Shown: positions 25,354 through 34,064, counted from the first letter of the stretch. The stretch: 64,000 nucleotides of DNA from Mycolicibacterium thermoresistibile (GCF_900187065.1 NZ_LT906483.1:2356001-2420000), one strand, 5' to 3'. Numbers and translations are program-made. The notes: generated by a model from the sequence alone, not told the origin.

Positions 25354-25768
25354 TGGTCAGGGCCCGGCCGTGGATCCGCCAGCCCCGTGGGGTGCGCAGG
25401 TACTCGTCGTCATAACGCAGATGCCAGACCACGTCGGTGGGCTGCCCGCCGGCATCGCTCCAGTGATGTGCGATGCAGGTGATCCGTCCCAGCGCATGAT
25501 CCGCATCGGCGCCGGGCGCGTACACCTCACCGACGATCGCATGCTCGGTGCGGGCCACCCCCGCCAACCCCGCCAGCGCCGAGCGGACCCCGTCGTGCCC
25601 GTGCCACCGCCGCACCGGCTCCAACGCGCGAGGCGGATCCGGTAACCGGAATTCGGCTGTGGACGTGAACAATTCGACCACATCGTCGAATCTCCGGTCA
25701 TCGACCGCCGCGGCGTAGAGGTGGACCAGGTCCGTCAGGGCCAACCGGTCGGCCATCTCGAGGGTCAC
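25166..25768 (-). CDS. SnoaL-like protein with an antisense-overlapping C-terminal tail
   Basis: A 200-residue protein from GTG 25768; a second start at ATG 25756 (MADRLALTDL) is possible. Residues 1-145 form a full SnoaL/NTF2 domain (LVHLYAAAVDDRRFDDVVELFT, HAIVGEVYA, TDVVWHLRYDDEYLRTPRGWRIHGRALTI). After ETRPVRRLRG the frame continues for about 55 Pro/Ala-rich residues that lie antisense to the Nudix gene over 188 bp. I infer that the original stop was lost and the tail is non-functional extension. It starts 6 bp after the ferredoxin reductase stop, so the two are co-transcribed. Confidence 0.7.
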   Translation of the reverse strand: MTLEMADRLALTDLVHLYAAAVDDRRFDDVVELFTSTAEFRLPDPPRALEPVRRWHGHDGVRSALAGLAGVARTEHAIVGEVYAPGADADHALGRITCIAHHWSDAGGQPTDVVWHLRYDDEYLRTPRGWRIHGRALTINAIETRPVRRLRGHPSLDPRHNRPAPAAPSTGRAADAGPSPASPAPPPPGTNRPGRSRGTL

Positions 25769-25774
25769 GGCGGG

Positions 25775-26884
25775 TCACAAATCCAGGGTCAGCCGCTCAC
25801 CGGCCGGGGCGCGCGACACGCAGGTCAACATCAGACCGGCGGCGCGTTCCGGTTCGGTGAGCAGCCGGTCGCGGTGCTCCACGGTGCCGTCGAGCACCCG
25901 GGTGCGGCAGGTGCCGCAGAATCCCTGCTGACACGAGTACGGCGCCTGCACACCGGCCCGGCCCAGCGCCGCCAGCAGGGTCTCGTCCGCGCCGACGGGC
26001 ACCTCGGCACCGGTCGAGGCGATCCGCACCGAGAACGGCCGGCCGTCGACGACCGGCGGGGCGGCGAACCGTTCGAAGTGCAGTTCGACGTTGCGCCGCC
26101 CGGCCAGTTCGGCGCGGATCGCGGTCAGCATCGCGGGCGGCCCGCACGCGTAGACGGCGGTACCGTCCGGGCATGCCCCGAGCAGTTCGGCGGCGGTGGG
26201 CAGACCGGCCACGTCGTCGGTGCGCACCCGCACCCGGTCGCCGTAGCGGGTCAGCTCCTCGAGAAACGGCAGACTGTCGCGGCTGCGGCCGGCGTAGATC
26301 ATCGACCACGGCACGCCGAACGCCTGCGCCTCGGCGAGCATCGGCAGGATCGGGGTGATACCGATCCCGCCGGCGATGAACCGCAGCCGCCGGGCCGGCG
26401 AACCGTAACCGGGAACCGACAGCGGGAACGCGTTCCGCGGGCCGTGCGTGGTCACGCGGGCACCGAGGTGCAGGGCGTCGTGCACTTCGACGGAGCCACC
26501 GCCGCCGTCCGGGATCCGTCGCACCGCGATGCGGTATCGGTCGCGGACCGCCGGATCGCCGCACAGCGAATACTGCCGCACCCGCCCGCTGGGCAGAGTG
26601 ACGTCGATGTGGGCGCCGGGACGCCACGGTGGCAGCTGCCCGCCGTCGGCCGCCACCAGGGTCAGCGCGATGACGTCCTGATCGTGGGCCACCACCCGGC
26701 GGTCCCGCACGGTCAACGTGATCGGCTCGGCATCGACCGCGGGCAGGCGCGGGGTCCGCAGCACCTCCGAGACCTTCCACAGGCTCGAGATCGTCGCATC
26801 GGCCACCCCGAGCAGCAGGTCGTGGCGGATCCGGCCGGACGAGCTCGGTGGGGTGGCGCGCAACCTCGCCAGCATGCGCATCAC
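25775..26884 (-). CDS. Ferredoxin-NADP reductase-type oxidoreductase with C-terminal [2Fe-2S] domain
   Basis: A 369-residue protein; GTG at 26884 forms a GTGA overlap with the stop of the upstream gene, and an ATG at 26881 is the alternative. Order: FAD domain (RQYSLCGDP near 145), NAD(P) domain (RFIAGGIGITPILPML, YACGPPAMLTAIR), plant-type ferredoxin domain with the four Cys in YSCQQGFCGTCRTRV and LTCVSR. This is the phthalate dioxygenase reductase/VanB layout, which feeds electrons to an oxygenase or desaturase. The partner may be the metal-dependent hydrolase-like diiron protein encoded directly upstream. Confidence 0.88.
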   Translation of the reverse strand: MMRMLARLRATPPSSSGRIRHDLLLGVADATISSLWKVSEVLRTPRLPAVDAEPITLTVRDRRVVAHDQDVIALTLVAADGGQLPPWRPGAHIDVTLPSGRVRQYSLCGDPAVRDRYRIAVRRIPDGGGGSVEVHDALHLGARVTTHGPRNAFPLSVPGYGSPARRLRFIAGGIGITPILPMLAEAQAFGVPWSMIYAGRSRDSLPFLEELTRYGDRVRVRTDDVAGLPTAAELLGACPDGTAVYACGPPAMLTAIRAELAGRRNVELHFERFAAPPVVDGRPFSVRIASTGAEVPVGADETLLAALGRAGVQAPYSCQQGFCGTCRTRVLDGTVEHRDRLLTEPERAAGLMLTCVSRAPAGERLTLDL

Positions 26885-27780
26885 AACCGGGCGCTACGGG
26901 CTGCCGGGGAACTCGCCAGATACGCGACCGCCTGGGCCGTCGAGCCCATCTGCTCGGGGGTGAACCCCGGCCGGAAGTAATCCAGCGTGTTGGTGAAGAA
27001 CAGGGTGCGCCACTTGGGCAGCAGGCCCAGGCCGGAGTCCCGGCACCGTTGCCGTTGCGTCTGCCACCAGCTCAGCTCGACCGACGGGTCGGTCTTGACC
27101 AGATACCACATCCCGCGTTCGAAGAACGCCCACATCAGCGGCATCGCGATGCACATCGCCCGGATGCGGTCGACGTAGCTGTCGCGGAAGTACACCGCGA
27201 CATCGTGGGCCACATTGCGGTGCTCGACTTCCTCGGCGCCGTGCCACCGGTACAGATCGACCATGGTCGGGTGGGCGCCGTGGTCGTCCCACCGGCAGTT
27301 CAGCGCGAAATCGCCCAACACCGCGGTGTAGTGCTCCAGCGCCGCGATCAGCCACAACCGTTCACACAGATTGTTGAACCGCCGCTTGGGATCGGACGAC
27401 GTGCTGGGGGTCAGCACCTTGGTGAACATGTACTCGATCTGGGCGAGGATCGGTTCGGGGTTCACCCCGTGCTCCACCATGAAGTCGTACATGACCTGCT
27501 CATGCACGTCAGCGTGGGTGGCCTCCTGCCCGATGAAGCCGCGCATGTCGTCGGCGAGTTTCGGGTCCTTGACGTAGGGCAGCGCCTCGTTGAAGGTCGC
27601 GACGAACCACCGTTCGGCGTCGGGCAACACGACGTTGAGCAGGCTGATCAGGTTCGACGCCACCGGGTGGCCGGGGATCCAGTGCAGTGGGATGCCCGAC
27701 ACGTCGAAATGCACCTGACGGGCCTGGATCTGCACGGGTCCCGGATCGACTTCGGTGGCGAACCGACGGGGTCGCAACAT
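26881..27780 (-). CDS. Predicted metal-dependent hydrolase (PF10118-like)
   Basis: A 299-residue protein starting MLRPRRFATEVDPG at 27780 behind GGGAG; an in-frame extension to 27894 lacks support. It is mostly helical and has acidic/His motifs suited to a metal pair: GQEATHADVHEQ near 100 and WHGAEEVEHRNVAHD near 190. These look like ferritin-type helices, although the family is called metal-dependent hydrolase. It overlaps the ferredoxin reductase gene in a GTGA, so the pair may act together in a lipid or xenobiotic oxidation. The reaction is unknown. Confidence 0.78.
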   Translation of the reverse strand: MLRPRRFATEVDPGPVQIQARQVHFDVSGIPLHWIPGHPVASNLISLLNVVLPDAERWFVATFNEALPYVKDPKLADDMRGFIGQEATHADVHEQVMYDFMVEHGVNPEPILAQIEYMFTKVLTPSTSSDPKRRFNNLCERLWLIAALEHYTAVLGDFALNCRWDDHGAHPTMVDLYRWHGAEEVEHRNVAHDVAVYFRDSYVDRIRAMCIAMPLMWAFFERGMWYLVKTDPSVELSWWQTQRQRCRDSGLGLLPKWRTLFFTNTLDYFRPGFTPEQMGSTAQAVAYLASSPAARSARL

Positions 27781-27812
27781 TGCAGGCTCCCTTCGAGGAA
27801 CTCCGCCTCCGA

Positions 27813-27818
27813 AGTCTA
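27813..27818 (-). promoter_or_regulatory. -10 box TAGACT for the hydrolase/reductase/SnoaL operon
   Basis: On the minus strand TAGACT (27818-27813) lies 33 bp before the start at 27780, which leaves room for a short leader with its GGGAG site. No clear -35 is seen. Confidence 0.35.
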
Positions 27819-27892
27819 GGCGATTACCAGGTACCGCGGGTTCCGGGTAGCCGGACGTTTCGGCACACCCGGCGCCGTCAATAAGGGAGGAC

Positions 27893-28753
27893 ATGGCGGG
27901 CGGTTCCGGACGGCGATGGGGCGATCTGCTGCAGTGGGCCCGGCAGCAGGTGGCCGACCGGGTGCCCAGGGCGGACCTGGATCAACGGGATCCGGATTAC
28001 ATCCGCGAGCAACTGCCCGGCACCTGGCTGCTGGCATCGCTGTACTTCCGCGCCGACGTCCGCGGTCTGGACCGGATTCCGCCCACCGGCCCGGTGCTGC
28101 TGGTCGGCAACCACAGCGGCGGCAACGTGCCACCGGACACGTTCGTGTTCACACTGGCGTTCTGCTCCTATTTCGGGGTGGAGCGGCCGTTCTACCAGTT
28201 GGCCCACAACCTGGTCGTGTCCGCGCCGCCGCTGGGGTGGCTGCGCAAGTTCGGCACGGTGGCCGCCAATCACGAGAACGCCCGGATGGCACTGGAATCG
28301 GGGGCGGCGCTGCTGGTCTACCCGGGCGGGGACTATGAGGTGTTCCGCCCGTCCTGGCAGCGGCACCGGGTCGACTTCGGCGGGCGGATGGGCTACGTGC
28401 GGTTGGCGCGGGACACCGGGGTGCCGATCGTGCCGGTGGCCAGCGTCGGCGGGCAGGAGACGGCACTGTTCCTCGACCGCGGCCAGTGGCTGGCCAAGGC
28501 GCTGATGCTGGACAAACTGTTGCGGCTCAAGAGCGTTCCGATCTCGTTGGCGCTCCCGTGGGGTCTGAACATCAGCGATCTGGCCGGGCACATACCGCTG
28601 CCCGCCAAGATCGCCATCGAGGTGCAGAAGCCGTTCGGCCTGGACGAGATCGCCGACGGCACCGACGAGGTGCTGCACGCCAGGGTGACCGAGCGGTTGC
28701 AGGCAGGGGTGGACCGGCTGGCGGCGGAACGACGGTTCCCGGTGATCGGCTGA
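27893..28753 (+). CDS. 1-acyl-sn-glycerol-3-phosphate acyltransferase-like protein
   Basis: A 286-residue protein behind a GGGAGG site. It has the PlsC-like blocks LVGNHSGGNVPPD (motif I; the usual HX4D is altered, with Asn in the fifth position and Asp further on), ALLVYPGGDYEVFRP (motif III) and VPIVPVASVGGQ (motif IV). The altered motif I is common in mycobacterial members related to Rv0502 that have the HSGG form, so I do not take it as inactive. The stop overlaps the ATG of a 33-codon micro-ORF. Confidence 0.82.
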   Translation: MAGGSGRRWGDLLQWARQQVADRVPRADLDQRDPDYIREQLPGTWLLASLYFRADVRGLDRIPPTGPVLLVGNHSGGNVPPDTFVFTLAFCSYFGVERPFYQLAHNLVVSAPPLGWLRKFGTVAANHENARMALESGAALLVYPGGDYEVFRPSWQRHRVDFGGRMGYVRLARDTGVPIVPVASVGGQETALFLDRGQWLAKALMLDKLLRLKSVPISLALPWGLNISDLAGHIPLPAKIAIEVQKPFGLDEIADGTDEVLHARVTERLQAGVDRLAAERRFPVIG

Positions 28754-28851
28754 TGAGCGCTCGCGCGAAGAAGAAACCAGCACCGATGAGCGCTCGCGCG
28801 AAGAAGAAACCAGCACCGATGAGCGCTCGCGCGAAGAAGAAAAGAGTCCAC
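28753..28851 (+). repeat. 33-bp tandem repeat, three copies
   Basis: Copies 1 and 2 (28753-28785, 28786-28818) are identical; copy 3 (28819-28851) agrees for its first 24 bases and then diverges. Because the unit is a multiple of three, coding frame is kept. Confidence 0.85.
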
Positions 28852-28854
28852 TGA
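28753..28854 (+). CDS. 33-codon micro-ORF made of three 33-bp tandem repeats
   Basis: The ORF reads MSARAKKKPAP, again MSARAKKKPAP, then MSARAKKKRVH and stops. Each 33-bp repeat starts with ATG and encodes a basic 11-residue unit with an AKKK run. Its ATG overlaps the acyltransferase stop (TGATG at 28751-28755) and its TGA overlaps the next gene's ATG (28854). It is therefore framed for translational coupling on both sides. The product, if made, is a strongly cationic peptide. It may instead be a spacer grown by slippage. I know no homolog. Confidence 0.5.
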   Translation: MSARAKKKPAPMSARAKKKPAPMSARAKKKRVH

Positions 28855-29288
28855 TGCGGGTCGAACGGCGGTGCATCGTCGACGCGGACCGCGACGCCGT
28901 GTGGCGGGTGGTCAGCGATCCGGACCGCTATCCGCAGTTCATGACCAGTCTCGAGCGCTGGGAGGTGCAGTCCGAGGGCCCGGTGCGGGTGGGTTCCCGC
29001 TACACCGTGCACTGGAAGATCGGATCGGTGCCGATCGGCGGAGTGGTCGAGGTGGTGGAGTTCGACCCCGGCCGCGACCTGGCCTGGCTCGGGCTCACCG
29101 GTGTCACGTTGCGCGGCCGGTTCCGGTTACGCGACGCGGGCGACCACCGCACCAGGGTGGTGTTCCGGATGGCCTATGAGGCCCCGGGCGGGATTCTGGG
29201 GCTCATCGCCGACCGCGTCGCGGCCCGGCAGGTCGGCCGCAACATGAGCAGCACGCTGCGGACACTCAAGGAGCTGGTCGAACGCTGA
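28854..29288 (+). CDS. SRPBCC (polyketide cyclase/dehydrase-like) family protein
   Basis: A 144-residue protein with the START-like fold: first strand MRVERRCIVDADRDAVWRVVSD, helix PDRYPQFMTSLERWEV, a run of strands, and a long C-terminal helix (RQVGRNMSSTLRTLKELVER). The family binds hydrophobic ligands in a central cavity. The ATG overlaps the micro-ORF stop by one base, so it is in one operon with the acyltransferase; a lipid ligand is plausible. Confidence 0.8.
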   Translation: MRVERRCIVDADRDAVWRVVSDPDRYPQFMTSLERWEVQSEGPVRVGSRYTVHWKIGSVPIGGVVEVVEFDPGRDLAWLGLTGVTLRGRFRLRDAGDHRTRVVFRMAYEAPGGILGLIADRVAARQVGRNMSSTLRTLKELVER

Positions 29289-29304
29289 CACCCGCGCCCC
29301 GAGA

Positions 29305-29346
29305 AGATCGGACCCAGAAGGATCAGACCCGAAGATCACCCGGTGA
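29305..29346. repeat. 14-bp degenerate tandem repeat, three units
   Basis: Units AGATCGGACCCAGA, AGGATCAGACCCGA and AGATCACCCGGTGA fill the 58-bp gap between convergent genes. The last unit forms a GATCACC-C-GGTGATC palindrome at 29334-29348 that reaches the stop of the minus-strand gene. It may act as a weak terminator. Confidence 0.5.
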
Positions 29347-29757
29347 TCAGGCCGGCGGTGGGGGCGGGGCGACACCGGCTCCCGGAGCGCCCGGCACCGG
29401 CACCACCGGGGTCGCGGTCACCGTGGTCACACCGTTGCTGCCCACGGTCGGTCCGCCGATGTCCTGCAGATTCTCCTGGGACCCCTTGGTGCAGTCCAGC
29501 ATCAGCAGCATCCGTCCGCTGGAGCTGATCTTCTGGCTGTCGACCAGGCACTGCGCCTGCGGCACACCGTGACCGAATGATCCGCCGAAGCTGGCCTTGA
29601 CGCCCTGGCTCTTGAGGATCGCCACCGCTTTGGCGTACGGCTCACCCACGACGTTCAGCGAACCCAGATCGGGCTGGGACGCGGCCACCGCGGAGCCGAG
29701 CAGCGCGGCGACACCGGCTCCGGCCAACCCGGTCGTCAGCACGGCGAGCTTCTTCAC
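29347..29757 (-). CDS. Small secreted PASTA-like protein
   Basis: A 136-residue protein. GTG 29757 behind GGAG gives the signal peptide start MKKLAVLTTGLAGAGVAALL; a longer frame to 29790 would put acidic residues before it. The mature part has a PASTA-like unit (LNVVGEPYAKAVAILKSQGVKASF), two Cys (AQCLVDSQKI, LMLDCTKG) likely in a disulfide, and a Pro/Ala/Gly-rich tail. It resembles small mycobacterial exported proteins. Function unknown. Confidence 0.72.
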   Translation of the reverse strand: MKKLAVLTTGLAGAGVAALLGSAVAASQPDLGSLNVVGEPYAKAVAILKSQGVKASFGGSFGHGVPQAQCLVDSQKISSSGRMLLMLDCTKGSQENLQDIGGPTVGSNGVTTVTATPVVPVPGAPGAGVAPPPPPA

Positions 29758-29835
29758 GTGATCTCCGTCCTCGTCGGTCGGTGCGAACATATCGCAGAGG
29801 TCCCGGTTGGGAAACCGCTGACAACGGTCCCGGTG

Positions 29836-32082
29836 TTACACGCCACCGGTCACGCCGGGCCCGGGCCGAGACTGCACTCCGGATTGCACCCGCGATTGCG
29901 CACCGGCGCGCATCGCCTCGGCGAGTGCCGCCGCCCGCGGGTCGGTGAACACCTCCTCGAGCAGCATCCGCCGGCCGTCGGGCCCGCTGAGCGGCACCCG
30001 CCAGTTCGGATACTCATCTGAGGTCCCCGGCTGGTTCTGGATCCGGCGATCACCCACCGCGTCGGCCAGCCCGAGCGCCAGCAGCTTCGACGGGGTGCGA
30101 CCCAGATAGCGGTGCAGCGCCAGCACGATGTCGTCCACGGCGTCGTCATCCACAGCGTCGTCGTCCACGGCGTCCGGGTCGGCCGGGTCCACCCCCGCAT
30201 CGAGCAGGCCGACCCGCCGCAGTTCGGCCAGCCAGGCCTGCTGTTTGGCCCGATCGTCGGCCCACTCCTCGGCCGCGGGGCGGGTCAGCAGCCCGAGCTC
30301 GGCGCGCAACCGCACATGCGCGCCGGCGAGGTAACCCGGCGTCGGCGGAAGATCGTGCGTCGTCACCGCCGACAGGCAGTACTCGCGCCAACGCTCGGCC
30401 GGCAGCGGGCCGGCAGGCGCGGCGGGATCGGCGGAATCCCGGTCCAGTTCGAACCACAGGATCGAGGTGCCCAGCAGACCCCGTTCCCGGAGATGGTCAC
30501 GCACCCACGGCTCCACCGTGCCGAGGTCCTCGCCGACCACCACCGCGCCGACGCGGGCCGCCTCCAACGCGACGATGCCGACCATCGTCTCGTGGTCGTA
30601 GTGCACGTACGTGCCGTCGGTCGGCGGCGCGCCGGCCGGAATCCACCACAACCGGAACAGTCCGATGATGTGGTCGATGCGCACCCCGCCGGCGTGGCGC
30701 AGCACCGCCGCGACCATCGCGCGGAACGGTTCGTACCCGCACTCGGTCAACCGATCCGGTCGCCACGGCGGCTGCGACCAGTCCTGGCCGAGCTGGTTGA
30801 ACTCATCCGAGGGCGCCCCGGCCGTCACCCCGGGCGCCAGCACATCCTGCAACGCCCAGGCGTCGGCGCCGCCGGCGTCCACCCCGACCGCGAGATCGTG
30901 CATGATGCCCAACTCCATGCCGATCCGCCGGGCCGCCGACTGGGCGGCGGCGAGTTGATCATCGAGCTGCCACTGCAGCCACCGGTGGAAGTCCACCTCG
31001 TCGGCGTGTCGGACGGCGAAATCCGCCACCGCCGGCGATCGCGGATGCCGCAACTCCTCGGGCCACCGGCGCCAGTCGGGCCCGTGCCGTTCGGCCAGCG
31101 CGCACCACACCGCGAAGTCGTCCAGCCGCGGGCCCGCCCGATGCCGGAAGGCGGTGTACGCCATGTCCCGGCCTGCCGACCGCGGTACCCGGTAGACCGC
31201 CTGCAGCGCAGCACGTTTGGCTTGCCAGGCGGCGTCGCGGTCGATCAGTTGGGACCGGGAGGCATGCGCCTGGACGGTGAGCCGCTTCTTGCGGAGCCGC
31301 GCCCGACCCCGCACATAAGCGAATTCGGGGATCGCCTCCGGCCGCAGATACAGCGGATTGACGAATTGCCGGGAGGTCGGGAGATACGGTGAGGGCTCCA
31401 TCGGCGTCACCGGAGCCGCCGCATGCAGCGGGTTGACCAGGAGGAAGTCCGCTCCGTGCCGGCTGCCCGACCACACCGCCAGATCCGTGAGATCGGTCAG
31501 ATCGCCGGTGCCCCACGAGCGTTCGGATATCACGCTGTACAACTGCGTGGCCGGCCCCCAGGCCCTGCCGGATTCCAGCCGGTGCGGCAGCGCCACGGCG
31601 CCCGGTGACACGATCAGCGTCGTGTCGGCCGCCGTGTCGGTGCTGCGCATGTGCAGCCGGTGGTAGCCGAGCGGCAACCCCGCCGGCAGTTCGAAGCCGG
31701 CCTCGCCGATCGGTTCTCCGTCGAGATCGTATGGGGGAGTGTTGTTCTCCAACTGACGCAAGTCGGTGCGCACGGTACCGTCGGCCAGTTCGATCCACAC
31801 CCGCACCGGACTGCCGTGCGGGACATGCACCCAGAACGATCCGCTGCGGTCGGACCGCACATGCACCGTGGGCGGTAGCGAGCGACTCCAGTACCGCCGG
31901 TCGTGGGCGGCCAGGGACGCGCGGCGTTGCTCCTCGGTGGCCGCCGGCACCCCGAGCGCGGCCAGCACCGCCACCAGCGTGGCCGCCGGAACCGGGGTCG
32001 GCCGGTCCCGCCAATCCACATACTCGGTCGCCACACCGTGCCGGTGGGCGAGTTCGGCCAGCGAGGCAGCCACATCGGTCAT
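29836..32082 (-). CDS. malQ: 4-alpha-glucanotransferase (amylomaltase)
   Basis: A 748-residue GH77 enzyme that transfers alpha-1,4-glucan segments in maltodextrin and glycogen turnover in the cytoplasm. Catalytic regions are visible: nucleophile Asp in GGVRIDHIIGLFRLWW, acid/base Glu in VVVGEDLGTVEP, and Asp in TTHDLPP. The extended N-terminal part is usual for actinobacterial and enterobacterial MalQ. The start MTDVAASLAELAHRHGV at 32082 matches the family; the frame stays open upstream. A DDDAV repeat at about 30136-30176 and a Ser/Gln/Val/Arg-rich tail are local slippage products. In M. tuberculosis malQ (Rv1781c) borders ESX-5; here it borders an MFS gene. Confidence 0.92.
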   Translation of the reverse strand: MTDVAASLAELAHRHGVATEYVDWRDRPTPVPAATLVAVLAALGVPAATEEQRRASLAAHDRRYWSRSLPPTVHVRSDRSGSFWVHVPHGSPVRVWIELADGTVRTDLRQLENNTPPYDLDGEPIGEAGFELPAGLPLGYHRLHMRSTDTAADTTLIVSPGAVALPHRLESGRAWGPATQLYSVISERSWGTGDLTDLTDLAVWSGSRHGADFLLVNPLHAAAPVTPMEPSPYLPTSRQFVNPLYLRPEAIPEFAYVRGRARLRKKRLTVQAHASRSQLIDRDAAWQAKRAALQAVYRVPRSAGRDMAYTAFRHRAGPRLDDFAVWCALAERHGPDWRRWPEELRHPRSPAVADFAVRHADEVDFHRWLQWQLDDQLAAAQSAARRIGMELGIMHDLAVGVDAGGADAWALQDVLAPGVTAGAPSDEFNQLGQDWSQPPWRPDRLTECGYEPFRAMVAAVLRHAGGVRIDHIIGLFRLWWIPAGAPPTDGTYVHYDHETMVGIVALEAARVGAVVVGEDLGTVEPWVRDHLRERGLLGTSILWFELDRDSADPAAPAGPLPAERWREYCLSAVTTHDLPPTPGYLAGAHVRLRAELGLLTRPAAEEWADDRAKQQAWLAELRRVGLLDAGVDPADPDAVDDDAVDDDAVDDIVLALHRYLGRTPSKLLALGLADAVGDRRIQNQPGTSDEYPNWRVPLSGPDGRRMLLEEVFTDPRAAALAEAMRAGAQSRVQSGVQSRPGPGVTGGV

Positions 32083-32188
32083 AGGGTCATCCTGCCGGGG
32101 GTCGGGTCGGCCCGCCCGGCGGCGCCGGCCGGTGAAGGGGTCCACATCGGGGTCGGGATTCCCGATCGCCGCTCCGTTGAACCACCGG

Positions 32189-32194
32189 TAGGGT
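32189..32194 (+). promoter_or_regulatory. -10 box TAGGGT, probable leaderless start
   Basis: TAGGGT ends 7 nt before the ATG at 32202 of the MFS gene, so the transcript should have almost no leader. Confidence 0.45.
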
Positions 32195-32201
32195 CGGCGC
32201 C

Positions 32202-33401
32202 ATGGCGTCCGGCCGGGTCGAATCCCGCACCAGACAACACCAACGGGCCCGGCGCGCCGTCGCCGTCCTGTTCCTCACCAACGGTGCGCTGTTCGCCAAC
32301 CTGCTGCCGCGCTACCCGGAGATCAAGACCGACCTCGCGTTGTCCAACACCGGTTACGGGGTCACCATCGCGGCGTTCTCCGCCGGTGCGTTGACCGCGG
32401 GGCTGACGGCGGCGATGTTGATCCGGCGGTTCCGGTCGGCCCGGGTCGCGGTGGTCGGCACTCTGGTGCTCGCGGCGGCCGTGCTGGCGGCCGGGCTGGC
32501 CGGTACGGCGCCGGTGCTGGGTGCGGCGCTGTTCGTGGCCGGGGCGGCCGACGCGGTGACCGACGTCGCGCAGAATGCGCACGGGCTGCGGGTGCAACGC
32601 GCCTACGGACGCTCGATCATCAACTCGTTCCACGCGGTGTGGTCGGTCGGAGCCCTGTTCGGCGGCCTGATGGGCGGGACCGCGGTCGCGCTGAACATCC
32701 CGCGCAGCGTCCATCTGGCCGTCGCCGCAGTGCTGTTCAGCGTGGTCGTGCTCGTCGGGTACCGGTTCCTGCTGCCCGGCGAGGATCACGACGACCGAGC
32801 CCACGGTGTCCGCAACCCCGGTCCCCGGTCCGGGTTGCGGGTCTACGCGATCCTGGCCGCGCTGGTGGGCATCGCGGTCGCGGGGGCGGTCATCGAGGAT
32901 GCCGGCAGCACCTGGGCGATCCTGTACCTGCGGGACAACCTGACCGCGCCGCCCGCGGTGGCGGTGTCCGGATATCTGGCGCTGGCCGGTGGCATGCTGA
33001 TCGGCCGGATGACCGGAGACCGGTTGGTGGACCGCTTCGGCGAACGCGCGGTGGTGCGCACCGGAGCGCTGCTCATCGCCGCCGGCATGGGCGGTGCGCT
33101 CGCGGTTCCGACGGTGCCGGGCACCATCGGCGGATTCGCCGCCGCCGGGCTGGGGGTGGCCACCCTCATCCCGGCCGCGATGCACGGCGCCGATCAGCTG
33201 CCCGGCATCCGGGCAGGCACCGGGCTGATGGCCGTCACCTGGTTGATGCGGGTCGGTTTCCTCGCCTCACCGCCGGTCGTCGGCGCGATCGCCGACGCCA
33301 CCTCGTTGCGCGTCGGCCTGCTGGGGGTGCCGCTGGCCGGACTGGTGGCCGCCGTCCTGGCGGGGGTGCTCAGTGGACGCCGCCGAACACCTCGATGGTG
33401 A
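32202..33401 (+). CDS. MFS transporter
   Basis: A 399-residue protein with about 12 membrane segments. The first is AVLFLTNGALFANLLPRYPEIKTDLALSNTGYGVTIAA; a loop between segments 2 and 3 has RRFRSARVAV, and GRMTGDRLVDRFGERAVVR matches the repeated motif A of the second half. The central charged loop (GEDHDDRAHGVRNPGPRS) separates the two halves. The general type resembles YbjJ/inner-membrane efflux proteins. Substrate unknown. The 3' end overlaps by 32 bp the convergent SMR gene. Confidence 0.82.
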   Translation: MASGRVESRTRQHQRARRAVAVLFLTNGALFANLLPRYPEIKTDLALSNTGYGVTIAAFSAGALTAGLTAAMLIRRFRSARVAVVGTLVLAAAVLAAGLAGTAPVLGAALFVAGAADAVTDVAQNAHGLRVQRAYGRSIINSFHAVWSVGALFGGLMGGTAVALNIPRSVHLAVAAVLFSVVVLVGYRFLLPGEDHDDRAHGVRNPGPRSGLRVYAILAALVGIAVAGAVIEDAGSTWAILYLRDNLTAPPAVAVSGYLALAGGMLIGRMTGDRLVDRFGERAVVRTGALLIAAGMGGALAVPTVPGTIGGFAAAGLGVATLIPAAMHGADQLPGIRAGTGLMAVTWLMRVGFLASPPVVGAIADATSLRVGLLGVPLAGLVAAVLAGVLSGRRRTPRW

Positions 33402-33693
33402 GCACGCCGGCGACGATCAACGCGATACCCAGCAACGTCGTCCGGGTCAGCGGCTCGGCGAACAGCCACCGCGCGATCAATGCGATCAACGCAACCCCGC
33501 AGGCCGTCCAGATCCCGTAGGCGACTCCCACCGGCATGCCCAGCGCCAGAGTCCACCACAGCAGCGCGAACGACGCGGTGTAACCGGCCACCACCGGTAC
33601 GATCCAGATCTTGCGCCGAAACCCCTCGGACGCCCGCAGCGACAGCGTCGCCGCTACCTCCATCAGAATGGCCCCGGCCAGCACCCACCACAT
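33370..33693 (-). CDS. Small multidrug resistance (SMR) transporter subunit 2
   Basis: A 107-residue four-helix protein with the essential membrane Glu in LMEVAATLSLRASEGF and the YGIWTACG signature. The start is the ATG at 33693, overlapping the stop of the upstream SMR gene as TGATG; a GTG at 33696 is the alternative. Adjacent SMR genes usually form heterodimers such as EbrAB. Its function is likely proton-coupled export of cationic compounds. Confidence 0.82.
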   Translation of the reverse strand: MWWVLAGAILMEVAATLSLRASEGFRRKIWIVPVVAGYTASFALLWWTLALGMPVGVAYGIWTACGVALIALIARWLFAEPLTRTTLLGIALIVAGVLTIEVFGGVH

Positions 33694-34064
33694 CACGCCG
33701 CCCCCACCGTCGGCGCCCCGGTCGTGGAGTCGGAACCCGAGATCCGGGCTCGGGAACCGAGTTCGACCAGCAGCACCCCGGCGATGATCAGCCCGATGCC
33801 GGCGACGATCGGCCAGGTGAACGGGTCGTCGAAGATCGCGGTCGCCAGCACCGCGGTGCCCGCGGTGCCGACGGCGCCCCAGATGCCGTAGGCCACCCCG
33901 ACCGGCACACCCAGCCGCAACACCAACGTCAACAACGCGAACGCACCGGCATAACCCAGCACCACCGCCGCCAGCCAACCGCCGTGATCATGGGACGCCC
34001 GCAGCGACAACGTCCCGGTCACCTCCAGGGCGATCGCACCGCCCAACAGGGTCCACTTCCGCAC
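33693..34064 (-). CDS. Small multidrug resistance (SMR) transporter subunit 1
   Basis: A 123-residue four-helix protein from GTG 34064 (MRKWTLLGGAIALEVTGTLS). It has the Glu in ALEVTGTLSLRAS and YGIWGAVG. The C-terminal tail (SRARISGSDSTTGAPTVGAA) is longer than in its partner; unequal tails are typical of paired SMR subunits with opposite topology. Its stop overlaps the partner's start. Confidence 0.82.
   Translation of the reverse strand: MRKWTLLGGAIALEVTGTLSLRASHDHGGWLAAVVLGYAGAFALLTLVLRLGVPVGVAYGIWGAVGTAGTAVLATAIFDDPFTWPIVAGIGLIIAGVLLVELGSRARISGSDSTTGAPTVGAA

Noticed and set aside
28753..28851. Possible CRISPR or integron-like array
   Set aside because: Copies are contiguous and coding in frame; there are no spacers and no cas or integrase genes nearby.
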